This document shows positions 20,889 through 32,352 of a DNA stretch of 64,000 nucleotides, one piece after another. The DNA comes from Burkholderiales bacterium (GTDB lineage Bacteria; Pseudomonadota; Gammaproteobacteria; Burkholderiales; Burkholderiaceae_D). The notes under the pieces are model-generated. The model was not told the DNA's origin. It saw only the letters and a program-made list of their open reading frames with translations, and did no database searches. The position numbers and the translations under genes are program-made. Position 1 is the first letter of the stretch; each line of letters starts with the position of its first letter. The DNA lies in assembly GCA_947451925.1 (NCBI GenBank), contig CANGAW010000001.1, positions 1-64,000 of the forward strand. Direction: 5' to 3'.

Positions 20889-20912
20889 ATCCCGGCGAAA
20901 GCCGGGATCCAG
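20889..20912. repeat. REP-like hairpin ATCCCGGC-GAAA-GCCGGGAT-CCAG between groES and groEL
   Basis: Perfect 8-bp inverted repeat; same style as other copies in the window. Confidence 0.75.
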
Positions 20913-20921
20913 CGGCGTTAA

Positions 20922-22607
<1,686 letters not shown>

Positions 22608-22627
22608 TTCATCTTTTCTTGTTGCAC

Positions 22628-22660
22628 AAAAAGGCCCGCAGCGATGCGGGCCTTTTTTTT
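22628..22660 (+). terminator. Rho-independent terminator after groEL
   Basis: AAGGCCCGCAGCGATGCGGGCCTTTTTTTT. Confidence 0.93.
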
Positions 22661-22801
22661 ATCGGCTGTTTAATTTAAAACAAATTTACCGCACAAAGCA
22701 CAGGCGACAACAAGCTACGACGCGCAAAAAATTTTACTCACTCTTCCGCAACTTATAAAAACTGGCCGACTTTCGGCACAGTAAAAATGGAGGAGACCAT
22801 A

Positions 22802-23908
22802 ATGTTTCACGTGTTAGCCAATGTCAGTGCCAGAACGTCCATCGTTTCACACAGTCGCCAAACTCACCTTGCTTCGAATCCACTCGAACTAATACGGCAA
22901 CAACTAAAAACACTCAAAGTCGGGCCGCAGTTGCAAATGCAATTGGTTGAGTTGCACGAACAACATCACGAAGAATTAGATCAGTGGAGCCGCGACCAAG
23001 CCTCACTCGCCATGCGCCAGCCGCGCTCAATCTATAACGAACACGCGCGACTGGCTGCAGAAGGCTATTGCCTCAACACCGCGATTCATGAAGTCAGCGG
23101 ATTCTTACTCAAATACGATGTCCGCACTGCCGGTGCGAGCTTGATCGATAGCATCAGCGATTATCATCGACTGATATTGGAAGCCGATTTTCAGCAAGCC
23201 TATCGGCAGCTCGACGAACACGGAAAAATGCAGTTGATGATGGCAGTTGAGCCCGGTGTATTAAAAAAATTGGGCATTGAAAATTCCCCTATTTCCGACA
23301 GAGTCCTGAACAGGTTCAGCGAAAAAATCCCGCCCAGTTTGTTTCTCACTGAGGCAGAATTTATTGCCGTCATCGATTACCTCAACTCCTCGACCAAATT
23401 ATTTGCCGCGCTCAATAGCGCTGCAAGACTCAAAGATTTTTACGCACAAGCCTTGTTTGCAGAAACGGTAGCTTGTGTCAGCGCTGAACTCAATGCAGGA
23501 TTAATCAAATTATGTCTGCATCCCAGCTTTGCACGAACCGATATCACGGTGCACAAGGGTGTCTGCATGAGTAACCAGGCCGGCATCTTTCGCCTGGCCG
23601 CACTCGATCATGCCTTAATGCATGACACCAAAATTTATAGCCCGCACACCGTGTCCGCCACCGAAGAGGAAACACAGAGCTATCTGACGACCAAGTCACC
23701 GGATATTTACAACGTTGGCTTAAAGGTAAAGATCAAACGTGGCGCAGCACTGGATCATCTGCATGATGCCATCACCCAGGGAGAACATGAGGTGGCGCTA
23801 CCTGCCGGAGCCAGTTTCAGAGTGACAGGAAAATCCGAGCAGCTCGTCTTCAACAAGCTTGCAGGCTGTGCGGTGCCGACAACCATCTACAGCTTGGAGC
23901 AGCTGTAA
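22802..23908 (+). CDS. Uncharacterised protein with C-terminal mono-ADP-ribosyltransferase-like segment
   Basis: SD GGAGGAG before ATG at 22802; C-terminal ITVHKGV ... YSPHTVSATEEE ... VGLKVKIKRG ... GEHEVALPAGASFRV resembles the R-S-E ART pattern. Confidence 0.6.
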   Translation: MFHVLANVSARTSIVSHSRQTHLASNPLELIRQQLKTLKVGPQLQMQLVELHEQHHEELDQWSRDQASLAMRQPRSIYNEHARLAAEGYCLNTAIHEVSGFLLKYDVRTAGASLIDSISDYHRLILEADFQQAYRQLDEHGKMQLMMAVEPGVLKKLGIENSPISDRVLNRFSEKIPPSLFLTEAEFIAVIDYLNSSTKLFAALNSAARLKDFYAQALFAETVACVSAELNAGLIKLCLHPSFARTDITVHKGVCMSNQAGIFRLAALDHALMHDTKIYSPHTVSATEEETQSYLTTKSPDIYNVGLKVKIKRGAALDHLHDAITQGEHEVALPAGASFRVTGKSEQLVFNKLAGCAVPTTIYSLEQL

Positions 23909-23930
23909 ATTCTTCACACACCTTCTGCGG

Positions 23931-23960
23931 CCCCAGCGCAGGCTGGGGACCAGTGTCTTT
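23931..23960. repeat. REP-like hairpin CCCCAGC-GCAG-GCTGGGG followed by ACCAGTGTCTTT
   Basis: Inverted repeat plus shared 3' tail. Confidence 0.7.
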
Positions 23961-23991
23961 GTTTCTGATTTTGGCGATACAAAAAAAGATA

Positions 23992-24795
23992 TTAAAGCGC
24001 AGGCTTCCAGGCAGGCGTACGCTTTTCTATGAATGCCTGCACGCCTTCCAGTGCTGCCTCATCCATCATGTTGCAGGCCATGGTCTGCCCTGCCAATTGG
24101 TAAGCCGCATCTATACCCATTTCCAGCTGACGGTAAAATAATTGCTTGCCCATCGCAACTGCCACTGCCGGCTTGGCCAGAATACTGGCTGTGAGTTTGG
24201 CAATTTCTGCATCCAGATTTTCAGCAGCCACCACCCGGTTAATCAGGCCGCGTTCGCGTGCCGTATCAGCGTCAATGAATTCACCAGTCAACAGCATTTC
24301 CATCGCTTGCTTGCGCGCGATATTGCGCGACAAGCCCACCGATGGCGTTGAACAAAACAAACCGTAGTTAATGCCAGAGACGGCAAATTTTGCTTCACGA
24401 GTGGCCACCGCCAAATCGCACATCGCCACTAACTGACAGCCTGCTGCTGTTGCCATTCCCTGCACGCGGGCAATTACGGGCTGCGGCATGCGCTGTATGG
24501 TCAGCATCATTTTGCTGCATTGATTAAACAGGGTTTTGTAATAGGCGTCCGAGGGTTCGGCGCGCATCTGCTTCAAATCATGACCGGCACAAAAGGCCTT
24601 GCCTTGTGCTGCCAACACCACCACGCGCACCGACGCATCGGCTGCGACCGCATCGAGTTCGTTTTGCAGCGCCGTCATCATTTCAGCAGACAGCGGATTA
24701 AATTTTTCACCCCGATTTAAGGTGAGCGTTACAACGCCATCACGCAGGCTGCGCAATACATAGCCGGCATTGGCCGACAACTCTGCTTGGGTCAT
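23992..24795 (-). CDS. Enoyl-CoA hydratase/isomerase family protein
   Basis: AQGKAFCAGHDLKQMR, VQGMATAAGCQLVAMCDLAVA, SGINYGLFCSTPSVGLSR. Confidence 0.92.
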   Translation of the reverse strand: MTQAELSANAGYVLRSLRDGVVTLTLNRGEKFNPLSAEMMTALQNELDAVAADASVRVVVLAAQGKAFCAGHDLKQMRAEPSDAYYKTLFNQCSKMMLTIQRMPQPVIARVQGMATAAGCQLVAMCDLAVATREAKFAVSGINYGLFCSTPSVGLSRNIARKQAMEMLLTGEFIDADTARERGLINRVVAAENLDAEIAKLTASILAKPAVAVAMGKQLFYRQLEMGIDAAYQLAGQTMACNMMDEAALEGVQAFIEKRTPAWKPAL

Positions 24796-24831
24796 GTCGT
24801 CTCCTCAACAAATTTTTATTGTTTTATTTTT

Positions 24832-25740
24832 TTATTCGGCTTCTGATTCTTCTTGCTGCTCACCCAGTGAAGGCGGCGGCTGGTAGCTTGCCAGCAGTGC
24901 TATGCGACTCTGCGGTGTTTCAAGACTGATGCGCCCGAGCGCGCCGGTACGGTAGTCCTGCAAAAAAATATGCGCGGCTTTTTCATGATCGAATTCACCG
25001 CCCTTCAGGCGAAAGCCACGGCGGGTTGCCACGCCCTCAATCACCGCGACTGCATCCATGCCGGCAGTCTTGAAACCATAACGGGCAGCCAGTAAGCCGG
25101 GGTAACGCTCCAGCAGCACGCCGGCCAGAAAGGTGGCGACTTCTTCTTCGATCACTGCATTGACACCAATGGCATGGCTGGCCGCTAACATCAGGCCATC
25201 ACTGGGATGGGCAATCTTGGGCCACAACATGCCGGGGGTGTCGATCAGCACCATATTGTTGCCTAGATAGAGACGTTGCTGCACCTTGGTAATTGCCGGT
25301 TCGTCACCGACTTTCGCCACGCGTTTTTTCAGCAAGGCATTCATCAGCGTGGATTTGCCCACGTTAGGAATACCCATGATCATCATGCGCAGCGGCTTCA
25401 AGGGCGTGCCGCGATGCGGCGCAATTTTCAGGCATAGCCCGGGGATTTTGTTGACATCTGCCGGATTTTTGCAAGACAGCGCCACCGCATGAACCTGCGG
25501 CTGACTACTGTAATGCGCCAGCCAGACTTTGGTGGCCACCGGATCGGAGAGATCGCTTTTGTTGAGTATTTTCAGGCAAGGCCGCTGGCGCGCACGGCGT
25601 AGCTCTTCAATCATCGGATTGGCACTGGCTTGCGGCAGCCGGGCGTCGACCACTTCGATCACCAGGTCGACTTTTTCCATGGACTCTGCGGCTTTTTTGC
25701 GCGCAGCATTCATGTGACCGGGGAACCATTGAATAGACAT
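24832..25740 (-). CDS. ylqF: Ribosome biogenesis GTPase YlqF/RbgA family
   Basis: MSIQWFPGHMNAARK, NKSDL (G4), GIPNVGKST; circularly permuted GTPase. Confidence 0.93.
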   Translation of the reverse strand: MSIQWFPGHMNAARKKAAESMEKVDLVIEVVDARLPQASANPMIEELRRARQRPCLKILNKSDLSDPVATKVWLAHYSSQPQVHAVALSCKNPADVNKIPGLCLKIAPHRGTPLKPLRMMIMGIPNVGKSTLMNALLKKRVAKVGDEPAITKVQQRLYLGNNMVLIDTPGMLWPKIAHPSDGLMLAASHAIGVNAVIEEEVATFLAGVLLERYPGLLAARYGFKTAGMDAVAVIEGVATRRGFRLKGGEFDHEKAAHIFLQDYRTGALGRISLETPQSRIALLASYQPPPSLGEQQEESEAE

Positions 25741-25790
25741 GAGGGACTTTGTTATGCAGTAAAGCGCCATTCTACCTGTACGCGCAGTCC

Positions 25791-26753
25791 TTACGCGGCA
25801 GATGCCAGGGTTTTCACATGGGCGGCAACGCTGCGCGCCAGCGCGGACAGGTTATAGCCACCTTCAAGGCAGCTGACAATGCGGCCCTTGGCGTAGGTAT
25901 CGGCAACTTGCATCAGTTGCGCCGTCATCCACGCGTAGTCGGCTTCGACCAGTCCCATCTGCGCGAGTTCATCTTCACGGTGCGCATCGAAGCCGGCTGA
26001 AATAAACAGCATTTGCGGCTGGTGCGCATGCAATGCAGGCAACCACTTCTGCAGCACCAGCTCACGCACGGCGTCACCCCGGCTATACGCTGGCACGGGC
26101 ACATTGACCAGATTGGCCGGCGTGTCGGCAGGCGCATGCACGCCGCTATACGGGTACAAGGGATGTTGAAAAAAACTCGCCATCAGAATGCGCGGATCAT
26201 GACGGATCGCTTCTTCAGTGCCATTACCGTGATGGACATCGAAATCAATAATGGCCACCCGCTCCAGTCCGCACACATCCAATGCATGACGGGCGGCGAT
26301 GGCAATATTATTAAACAGGCAAAAGCCCATCGACGTAGCGGGTGTTGCATGATGGCCGGGCGGCCGGATGGCGCAAAACGCATTGCTGAATTCGCCGGCA
26401 ATGACGGCTTCTGTCGCCGCCACCGCAGCACCGGCAGCACGTAAGGCCGCTTGCCAGCTATAGGGGTTTAAGGAGGTGTCAGTGTCCAGCGCAAAGTAAT
26501 CTTGTTGCGTTGCCGGCCCGCCCTGCCGGGGCGCGGGAAGATTGTCGCGTACGCGGGCAATCATCGCCGGCTGATGAACACGGGCGATGTCGGACAAGGC
26601 TGCCAGTGGCGCTTCGCAATAGGTCAGCAAAGGCGAGAGTCGGCTGGCAATCAACTGATCTTCAATCGCCTGCAAACGGGCCGGCGCTTCGGGATGCCAG
26701 TCACCCATTTCATGGCGCTGACATTCAGCATGCGAATAAATTGCGGTCGTCAT
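25791..26753 (-). CDS. Histone deacetylase family protein (acetoin utilization/APAH-like)
   Basis: RPPGHHATPATSMGFCLFNNIAIAARHAL, IDFDVHHGNGTEE, SAGFDAHREDELA. Confidence 0.93.
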   Translation of the reverse strand: MTTAIYSHAECQRHEMGDWHPEAPARLQAIEDQLIASRLSPLLTYCEAPLAALSDIARVHQPAMIARVRDNLPAPRQGGPATQQDYFALDTDTSLNPYSWQAALRAAGAAVAATEAVIAGEFSNAFCAIRPPGHHATPATSMGFCLFNNIAIAARHALDVCGLERVAIIDFDVHHGNGTEEAIRHDPRILMASFFQHPLYPYSGVHAPADTPANLVNVPVPAYSRGDAVRELVLQKWLPALHAHQPQMLFISAGFDAHREDELAQMGLVEADYAWMTAQLMQVADTYAKGRIVSCLEGGYNLSALARSVAAHVKTLASAA

Positions 26754-26903
26754 TTTTACTCTTTATGCAAATTGGACTGTTCTGCCATCCTCTGCCATCG
26801 CAGCCTGATTTTATCTTCGGCCCTTTGAGACGGGAGCAGCCCCTTGTTCTATACTTGCGGCAGATTGTCTTACCTGATTTTCTCCGATTTTCCTGCCCGC
26901 CTC

Positions 26904-28022
26904 ATGACTATTCGCCTTCCCTTCCACTTTTTATCCCGATTCTGCCTGATCTTGCTGCTCTTTAGCCTGCCCTTTGAGGCAAATGCTCACGCGCGCAAAT
27001 CACCGGCCAAAAAAATAAAGGTACACCAGCCTGCGCCAGCCGCCGAAGCCGAATTTACCAATTTTGGTCAATGGCGCGCTGTCGCGGAATTCATTGATCT
27101 GATGAGTGAGCGCCATGGCTTTGACCGCGAGGCCTTGCAGATGCAGTTTGGCCGTGCCAATTTTTCCGAAAGTGTGGTCAGGCTGATCAATCCGCCGCCA
27201 CCCAGCAAAGCCAAAAACTGGACGCTCTACCGGCAGCGCTTTGTCGAGCCCACGCGCATCAACGCCGGTGTCGCCTTCTGGAACGAGTATGCCAGCGCAT
27301 TGGCGCAAGCCGAAACCCGCTATGGCGTACCGGCCGAAATTATCGTCGGCATTCTTGGCGTCGAAACCTTATATGGAAAAATGACCGGAAAAATTCGGGT
27401 CATGGACGCGCTGACCACGCTGGCCTTTGCCTATCCACCAACAGCCAACCGCGAAGAGCGCATGCGTTACTTCCGCGGCGAGCTAGAAGAAACCTTGCTG
27501 TTTGCCCGCGACAGTGACATTGATCCTTTCTCGCTGTCTGGCTCGTTTGCCGGCGCCATCGGCTGGCCGCAATTTATGCCAGGCAGTGTGCGCCGTTACG
27601 CCGTTGATTTTGACTTCGACGGAAAAATTGATTTACTGAATTCACCCGTCGACGCCATCGGCAGCGTCGCCAATTTTTTGTCCAGGCACGGCTGGCAAAG
27701 CGGCTTGCCACTGGTATTTCCGGCAAATGTGTCAACGGATGAGCAAAGCCGCTGGCGCGCGATGCTGGGCCGCAGTCTTGAAGCCCAATATTCGCTAGAA
27801 GAATTTATTGCCGAGGGTGTAAGCCTTGATCCAAGCCAGTCAGGCAGCACACCGGCTGAGCTGCGTTTTGGCCTGATTGACTTGCAAAATGGCGAGCAAG
27901 CCACGCAGTATTGGCTGGGCACAGCGAATTTTTTTGCCATTGCCAAATATAACCGTAGCTTTTTTTATGCGATGTCGGTCATTGACTTGGGTCAGGCAGT
28001 CAGACAGCAACGCACACGATGA
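26904..28022 (+). CDS. mltB: Membrane-bound lytic murein transglycosylase B
   Basis: YGVPAEIIVGILGVETLYG, SGSFAGAIGWPQFMPGSVRRYAVDFD. Confidence 0.93.
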   Translation: MTIRLPFHFLSRFCLILLLFSLPFEANAHARKSPAKKIKVHQPAPAAEAEFTNFGQWRAVAEFIDLMSERHGFDREALQMQFGRANFSESVVRLINPPPPSKAKNWTLYRQRFVEPTRINAGVAFWNEYASALAQAETRYGVPAEIIVGILGVETLYGKMTGKIRVMDALTTLAFAYPPTANREERMRYFRGELEETLLFARDSDIDPFSLSGSFAGAIGWPQFMPGSVRRYAVDFDFDGKIDLLNSPVDAIGSVANFLSRHGWQSGLPLVFPANVSTDEQSRWRAMLGRSLEAQYSLEEFIAEGVSLDPSQSGSTPAELRFGLIDLQNGEQATQYWLGTANFFAIAKYNRSFFYAMSVIDLGQAVRQQRTR

Positions 28023-28588
28023 TAAGCAAACCAGCTGCTAAGCCCGAAGATATCGTTGCCCATACCGAGGCCTGGTTACTGGAAGCTGTCATCGGCCTGA
28101 ACTTATGCCCTTTTGCAAAATCGGTTCAGGTAAAAAAGCAGATTGCCTATCAGGTCAGCAACGCCACCGACACCGCCAGTCTGTTGGCTGACTTGGCTGC
28201 AGCGCTGACATTGCTTGACGAGTCAGAGCCCGAGACGATTGAGACGCTGCTGTTGATTCACCCGTCGGCAATGCGCCATTTTTTGGATTACAACGATTTT
28301 CTGTCGCTGGCCGACGCCTTGCTGGAAGACGCCGGTTTAACAGGCGTGTTTCAGATCGCCAGCTTTCACCCTGACTATCAGTTTGCCGGGACCACGCCGG
28401 ACGACATTACCAATTGCAGCAACCGCTCTCCTTATCCGATGCTGCATTTGCTCAGGGAAGACAGTGTGGAAAAAGCCGTGTCGGCCATGCCAGAGGCCGA
28501 ACTGATTGTCGAACGTAATCTGGCCACCCTGCGCCAGTTAGGCACACAAGGCTGGCAAGAGCTGCAAGAACGCATACGCCCCTCCTGA
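28019..28588 (+). CDS. DUF1415 family protein
   Basis: EAWLLEAVIGLNLCPFAKSV ... FHPDYQFAGTTPDDITNCSNRSPYPMLHLLRE; ATGA overlap with mltB. Confidence 0.88.
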   Translation: MISKPAAKPEDIVAHTEAWLLEAVIGLNLCPFAKSVQVKKQIAYQVSNATDTASLLADLAAALTLLDESEPETIETLLLIHPSAMRHFLDYNDFLSLADALLEDAGLTGVFQIASFHPDYQFAGTTPDDITNCSNRSPYPMLHLLREDSVEKAVSAMPEAELIVERNLATLRQLGTQGWQELQERIRPS

Positions 28589-29095
28589 GCAGCACAACAG
28601 TAGCCACGCTGCCTCATTGATCTAACTTTTCTGCTGCCATTCGAGCGGCAAAATTCTGGCAAACATCCCCTCTTTTCAGGATCAATGTGTAGTTTTTATT
28701 TAACAATATATTAATTGTGTCCGTTGATAATTATCAAAACACTATTGCCTGGACTTAACTACAATAAAGTTGTTTTTAAGAAATTATCAATGCAGTGCAA
28801 TCAGACTTTTAATAATTTCAAAATGAAATATTGCTGAGAGCCTGTTAGTTCATAAAAAAAATCAAATCAATCAATACCTTAAATTCGGCTTCAATCGAAA
28901 GACGAATGATTGTCAATATCCTTAAAAAATATTTACTTTATTGGCAACACCAAATAAAATTTGTTAGCATTTTTAAAATAATCATAAGCAAGGATTGAAA
29001 AGCTTAGTCAAACGCATATAAAAAATCAGGACTCGGAACTAGGCATCAAGGCACTTACCTTCCCCAATTTTTTGCAATATGGAAGCTTTCATAAC

Positions 29096-29416
29096 ATGAC
29101 GAATCAGTTTGAATATCAAGGCAGCAACCGGCTCGCCGATCAGGTAGCTTACGACCCTAACAACTTGCTTGACTCGTTGATAGAAAAACTCCATTTGAAG
29201 AACGATGCGGCATTGTCACGCGCACTGGAAGTCGCACCACCCGTCATTAGCAAAATCCGCCATCGCCGCCTGCCGGTAGGGGCTTCATTGCTCATTCGTA
29301 TGCATGAAGTCAGCGACCTCAGCATCCGTGATTTGCGTGTTCTGATGGGCGACAGACGAGAGAAATTTCGTATCAGCGACAAACAATTCAAACCAAAACA
29401 CGCAAACGATATGTAA
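29096..29416 (+). CDS. Small HTH-like conserved hypothetical protein
   Basis: LKNDAALSRALEVAPPVISKIRHRRLPVGASLLIRMHE resembles a Cro/XRE-type helix-turn-helix; long AT-rich upstream region. Confidence 0.6.
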   Translation: MTNQFEYQGSNRLADQVAYDPNNLLDSLIEKLHLKNDAALSRALEVAPPVISKIRHRRLPVGASLLIRMHEVSDLSIRDLRVLMGDRREKFRISDKQFKPKHANDM

Positions 29417-29445
29417 ATACATCGTTTGCTTCGTCAGTGAATATC

Positions 29446-29481
29446 AAAACGCCTGCCAGATTTATCCGGGCAGGCGTTTTT
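29446..29481. terminator. Bidirectional terminator between the HTH-like gene and cysM
   Basis: AAAACGCCTGCC...GGCAGGCGTTTTT. Confidence 0.9.
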
Positions 29482-29532
29482 GCATTGTCAGCAAGGTGTC
29501 AAGGCGGCAGCGTCGCACTGTCCTGACGAGGC

Positions 29533-30435
29533 TCAGGCAGGAAAAACGCCGGTTGACAGGTAACGATCGCCGCGGTCACAGACGATAAAAACAATGGTCG
29601 CGTTTTCTGTCGTTTGCGAGATTCGCAACGCAACTTCACAAGCACCGGCAGCAGAGATACCGCAGAAAATACCTTCTTCCACCGCCATTCTGCGCGCCAT
29701 TTGTTCGGCCACAGCCTGGCTGACATTTTCAACCTGATCCACCCGGCTACGATCAAAAATCTTCGGCAGATATGCCTCGGGCCATTTGCGAATGCCCGGT
29801 ATTTGCGAACCTTCTTCAGGCTGCGCACCAATGATCTGAATCTGCGCGTTTTGCTCTTTCAGGTAATGCGACACACCCATGATGGTGCCAGTGGTACCCA
29901 TGGCACTGACAAAATGCGTCACTTTTCCAGCCGTGTCACGCCAGATTTCCGGACCGGTGCCTTCGTAATGCGCACGCGGATTATCGGGGTTGCCAAACTG
30001 GTCCAGGATGATGCCTTTGCCATCTTTTTCCATTTGCCCGGCCAGGTCGCGCGCGTATTCCATGCCACCGGCTTTGGGCGTCAAAACAATCTCCGCGCCA
30101 TAGGCAGCCATACTCTGACGTCGTTCAAGGCTGAGGTTTTCAGGCATCAGCAAAATCATTTTGTAGCCGCGCATTGCCGCCACCATTGCCAGCGCAATAC
30201 CAGTGTTGCCGCTGGTGGCCTCAATGAGCGTATCGCCCGGCTTGATGTCCCCACGCTCCTCGGCCCCTTTGATCATTGACAGCGCCGGTCTGTCCTTCAC
30301 TGAGCCGGCCGGGTTGTTACCCTCCATTTTGCCCAGGATAATATTGTTGCGCGCAGCGGCATCCGCACCCGGAAGGCGCTTGAGTTGTACCAGTGGCGTA
30401 TTGCCAATCAGATCATCGAGTATGGGATAAGACAT
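29533..30435 (-). CDS. cysM: Cysteine synthase B (O-acetylserine sulfhydrylase)
   Basis: IGNTPLVQL, GNNPAGSVKDRPALSMI, ATSGNTGIALAM. Confidence 0.95.
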   Translation of the reverse strand: MSYPILDDLIGNTPLVQLKRLPGADAAARNNIILGKMEGNNPAGSVKDRPALSMIKGAEERGDIKPGDTLIEATSGNTGIALAMVAAMRGYKMILLMPENLSLERRQSMAAYGAEIVLTPKAGGMEYARDLAGQMEKDGKGIILDQFGNPDNPRAHYEGTGPEIWRDTAGKVTHFVSAMGTTGTIMGVSHYLKEQNAQIQIIGAQPEEGSQIPGIRKWPEAYLPKIFDRSRVDQVENVSQAVAEQMARRMAVEEGIFCGISAAGACEVALRISQTTENATIVFIVCDRGDRYLSTGVFPA

Positions 30436-30546
30436 AAGAGACAGCTTGTTAGCATAAAGGGGCTATTTTAATCGCTGCAGGCAGAGCACGTTGACTGATC
30501 AGTCCCATCAGCGCACCCTGCCGGCAAGTATTTCACTTTATGCGAA

Positions 30547-30942
30547 TTATTTTGGCTTTGCGTCGCTGGCCTTGACGGGTTCGGCCTTGATTGGCTTGAT
30601 TTCCGGTTTGACTTCCGGTTTGGCTGGCTTCTCTGCTTTGCCCGGCTTGGCGGCAGTCATCGCGCCCTGATGCGACTGGCCATTGACCAGCAGACCAGCG
30701 GCAGATAATTTGACAGAATTTTTATCACCGATGCCCTTAACCCGTGACTGCAAATCGGCCCAGTCCTTGAAGTTGCCGCCTTTTTTACGCGCATCCAGAA
30801 TCGCTTTGGAAGTGGCCGGACCTATACCGGTAACGCTATCCAATGCGGCCTGATCAGCCGTATTGATTTCAACAGCGGCAAACGCCGCGCCACAGGCGAA
30901 ATACAAGCAGCTAAGAACCAAGAGTAAAAGTTTTTTCAACAT
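30547..30942 (-). CDS. ComEA-like helix-hairpin-helix protein
   Basis: Signal peptide, VEINTADQAALDSVTGIGPATSKAILDARKKGG; Lys/Pro-rich C-terminal tail. Confidence 0.88.
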   Translation of the reverse strand: MLKKLLLLVLSCLYFACGAAFAAVEINTADQAALDSVTGIGPATSKAILDARKKGGNFKDWADLQSRVKGIGDKNSVKLSAAGLLVNGQSHQGAMTAAKPGKAEKPAKPEVKPEIKPIKAEPVKASDAKPK

Positions 30943-31141
30943 GGAGATGCTCCTGTCTGAAAGTGTGAAGGTCTGAAGGTTTAAAGGATTGTGAACATGC
31001 CGGCACCAGCACAAAGCAGCTGATGCCAGCACCGCTATTAAACGACAGAAAACACGCTTTGTTAAGGCAACAAGAGATGATTAATCTGCATGGTTTGCAA
31101 TAGGCCGAACAGATTGATTAACGAAGTACTGGCCAACAAAC

Positions 31142-32323
31142 TCAGGCCTGATTCATTACCGAGAGTTCTTCGGTGCGACGGGGTGCATAGCTTTCCCATT
31201 GGCCGCAGCCGGGGCATTGCCAGTAAAACTGTCTGGCCTTGAAACCGCAGTGACTGCATTGATAGCGCGCCAGCTTTTGTGCATAACCACCAACGAGATT
31301 TTTTATCAGCGATAGTTCGTTGCGCCCTTCCGGCGGCGCATACATCAGTCGGGCTTCGAGTAATTTATCCAGACCGAGCAAGGTCGGTGTGCGACGCAGC
31401 TCGTCACTGACCAGCCGGTCGGCGACATCGGGGCCATCAAGCTCAAGCACGGCTTTAAAGGCAACTTCCAGCAAATCGATTGATGGCGCTTCAGCCAGAT
31501 AGGCCTGCAGCAGGTTGACGCCCTCACGCGGACGATTAACGGAGCGATAGCCCGTCATCAGCCGCTGCGCTACCAGCGCAACATGGGGCACGCTCTGCTG
31601 CTCAACCCGCAGCCAGGTGCGCAGCGCGCCTTCGGTGTCGCCCTTGACCAGCAAGGCGTCACCAATGAGAATCATTGCGCGTACATTGCCACGGTCAAAA
31701 GACAGCGCTTTTTCCAGCGTGGACAATGCTGCATCAGGGTCGGTGTGAACCAGCGCATCTTCGGCCAGTTCGCAATAAAACTGTGCAATCTGTTTTTGAT
31801 AAGCGCCGGCACCTGATTCTTGCAATGCGCATGCCGCATCAATGGCGCGGCGCCATTCTTTTTCGCGCTGATAAATTTCGACCAATGCCCGTCGCGAGGC
31901 CGTGCCATATTGTGTAGGTGCGAGTTGATTGAAACAGTCCTCGGCCCGATCAAGCAAACCGGCCTTCAGGTAATCCTGCCCCAGTTCATACCTGGCCTGA
32001 CTGGCAACCTCAAGCGACAGATCCGCGCGCTCGAGCAGGTTTTGATGAACCCGCACCGCACGTTCGATATCGCCACGCTGGCGAAACAGTTTGCCCAACG
32101 CGAAATGCAGTTCTGCCGTTTCGGGGTCAAGCCGGGCGATTTCAATAAACAGCTCAATGGCTTTATCCGGCTCTTCGTTGAGCAAGGCATTCAAGCCTTT
32201 GTAATAGCTGCGCGGCAGGCTGCGCGACTCTGACACCAGATGACGAATGTCGACGCGGGCAGCAATCCAGCCTAACGCAAAAAAGAAGGGGACAACCAGC
32301 AACCACCAGTTTTCAAATTCCAT
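31142..32323 (-). CDS. lapB: Lipopolysaccharide assembly protein LapB
   Basis: TM anchor, TPR repeats, C-terminal rubredoxin-like CSHCGFKARQFYWQCPGCGQW. Confidence 0.95.
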   Translation of the reverse strand: MEFENWWLLVVPFFFALGWIAARVDIRHLVSESRSLPRSYYKGLNALLNEEPDKAIELFIEIARLDPETAELHFALGKLFRQRGDIERAVRVHQNLLERADLSLEVASQARYELGQDYLKAGLLDRAEDCFNQLAPTQYGTASRRALVEIYQREKEWRRAIDAACALQESGAGAYQKQIAQFYCELAEDALVHTDPDAALSTLEKALSFDRGNVRAMILIGDALLVKGDTEGALRTWLRVEQQSVPHVALVAQRLMTGYRSVNRPREGVNLLQAYLAEAPSIDLLEVAFKAVLELDGPDVADRLVSDELRRTPTLLGLDKLLEARLMYAPPEGRNELSLIKNLVGGYAQKLARYQCSHCGFKARQFYWQCPGCGQWESYAPRRTEELSVMNQA

Positions 32324-32352
32324 TGCCGTATCCGTTTAACGCTGCGCTGGTT

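Noticed and set aside
25791-26753. Histone deacetylase homologue as evidence of eukaryotic-type chromatin
   Set aside because: Such amidohydrolases are widespread in bacteria and usually act on small molecules.
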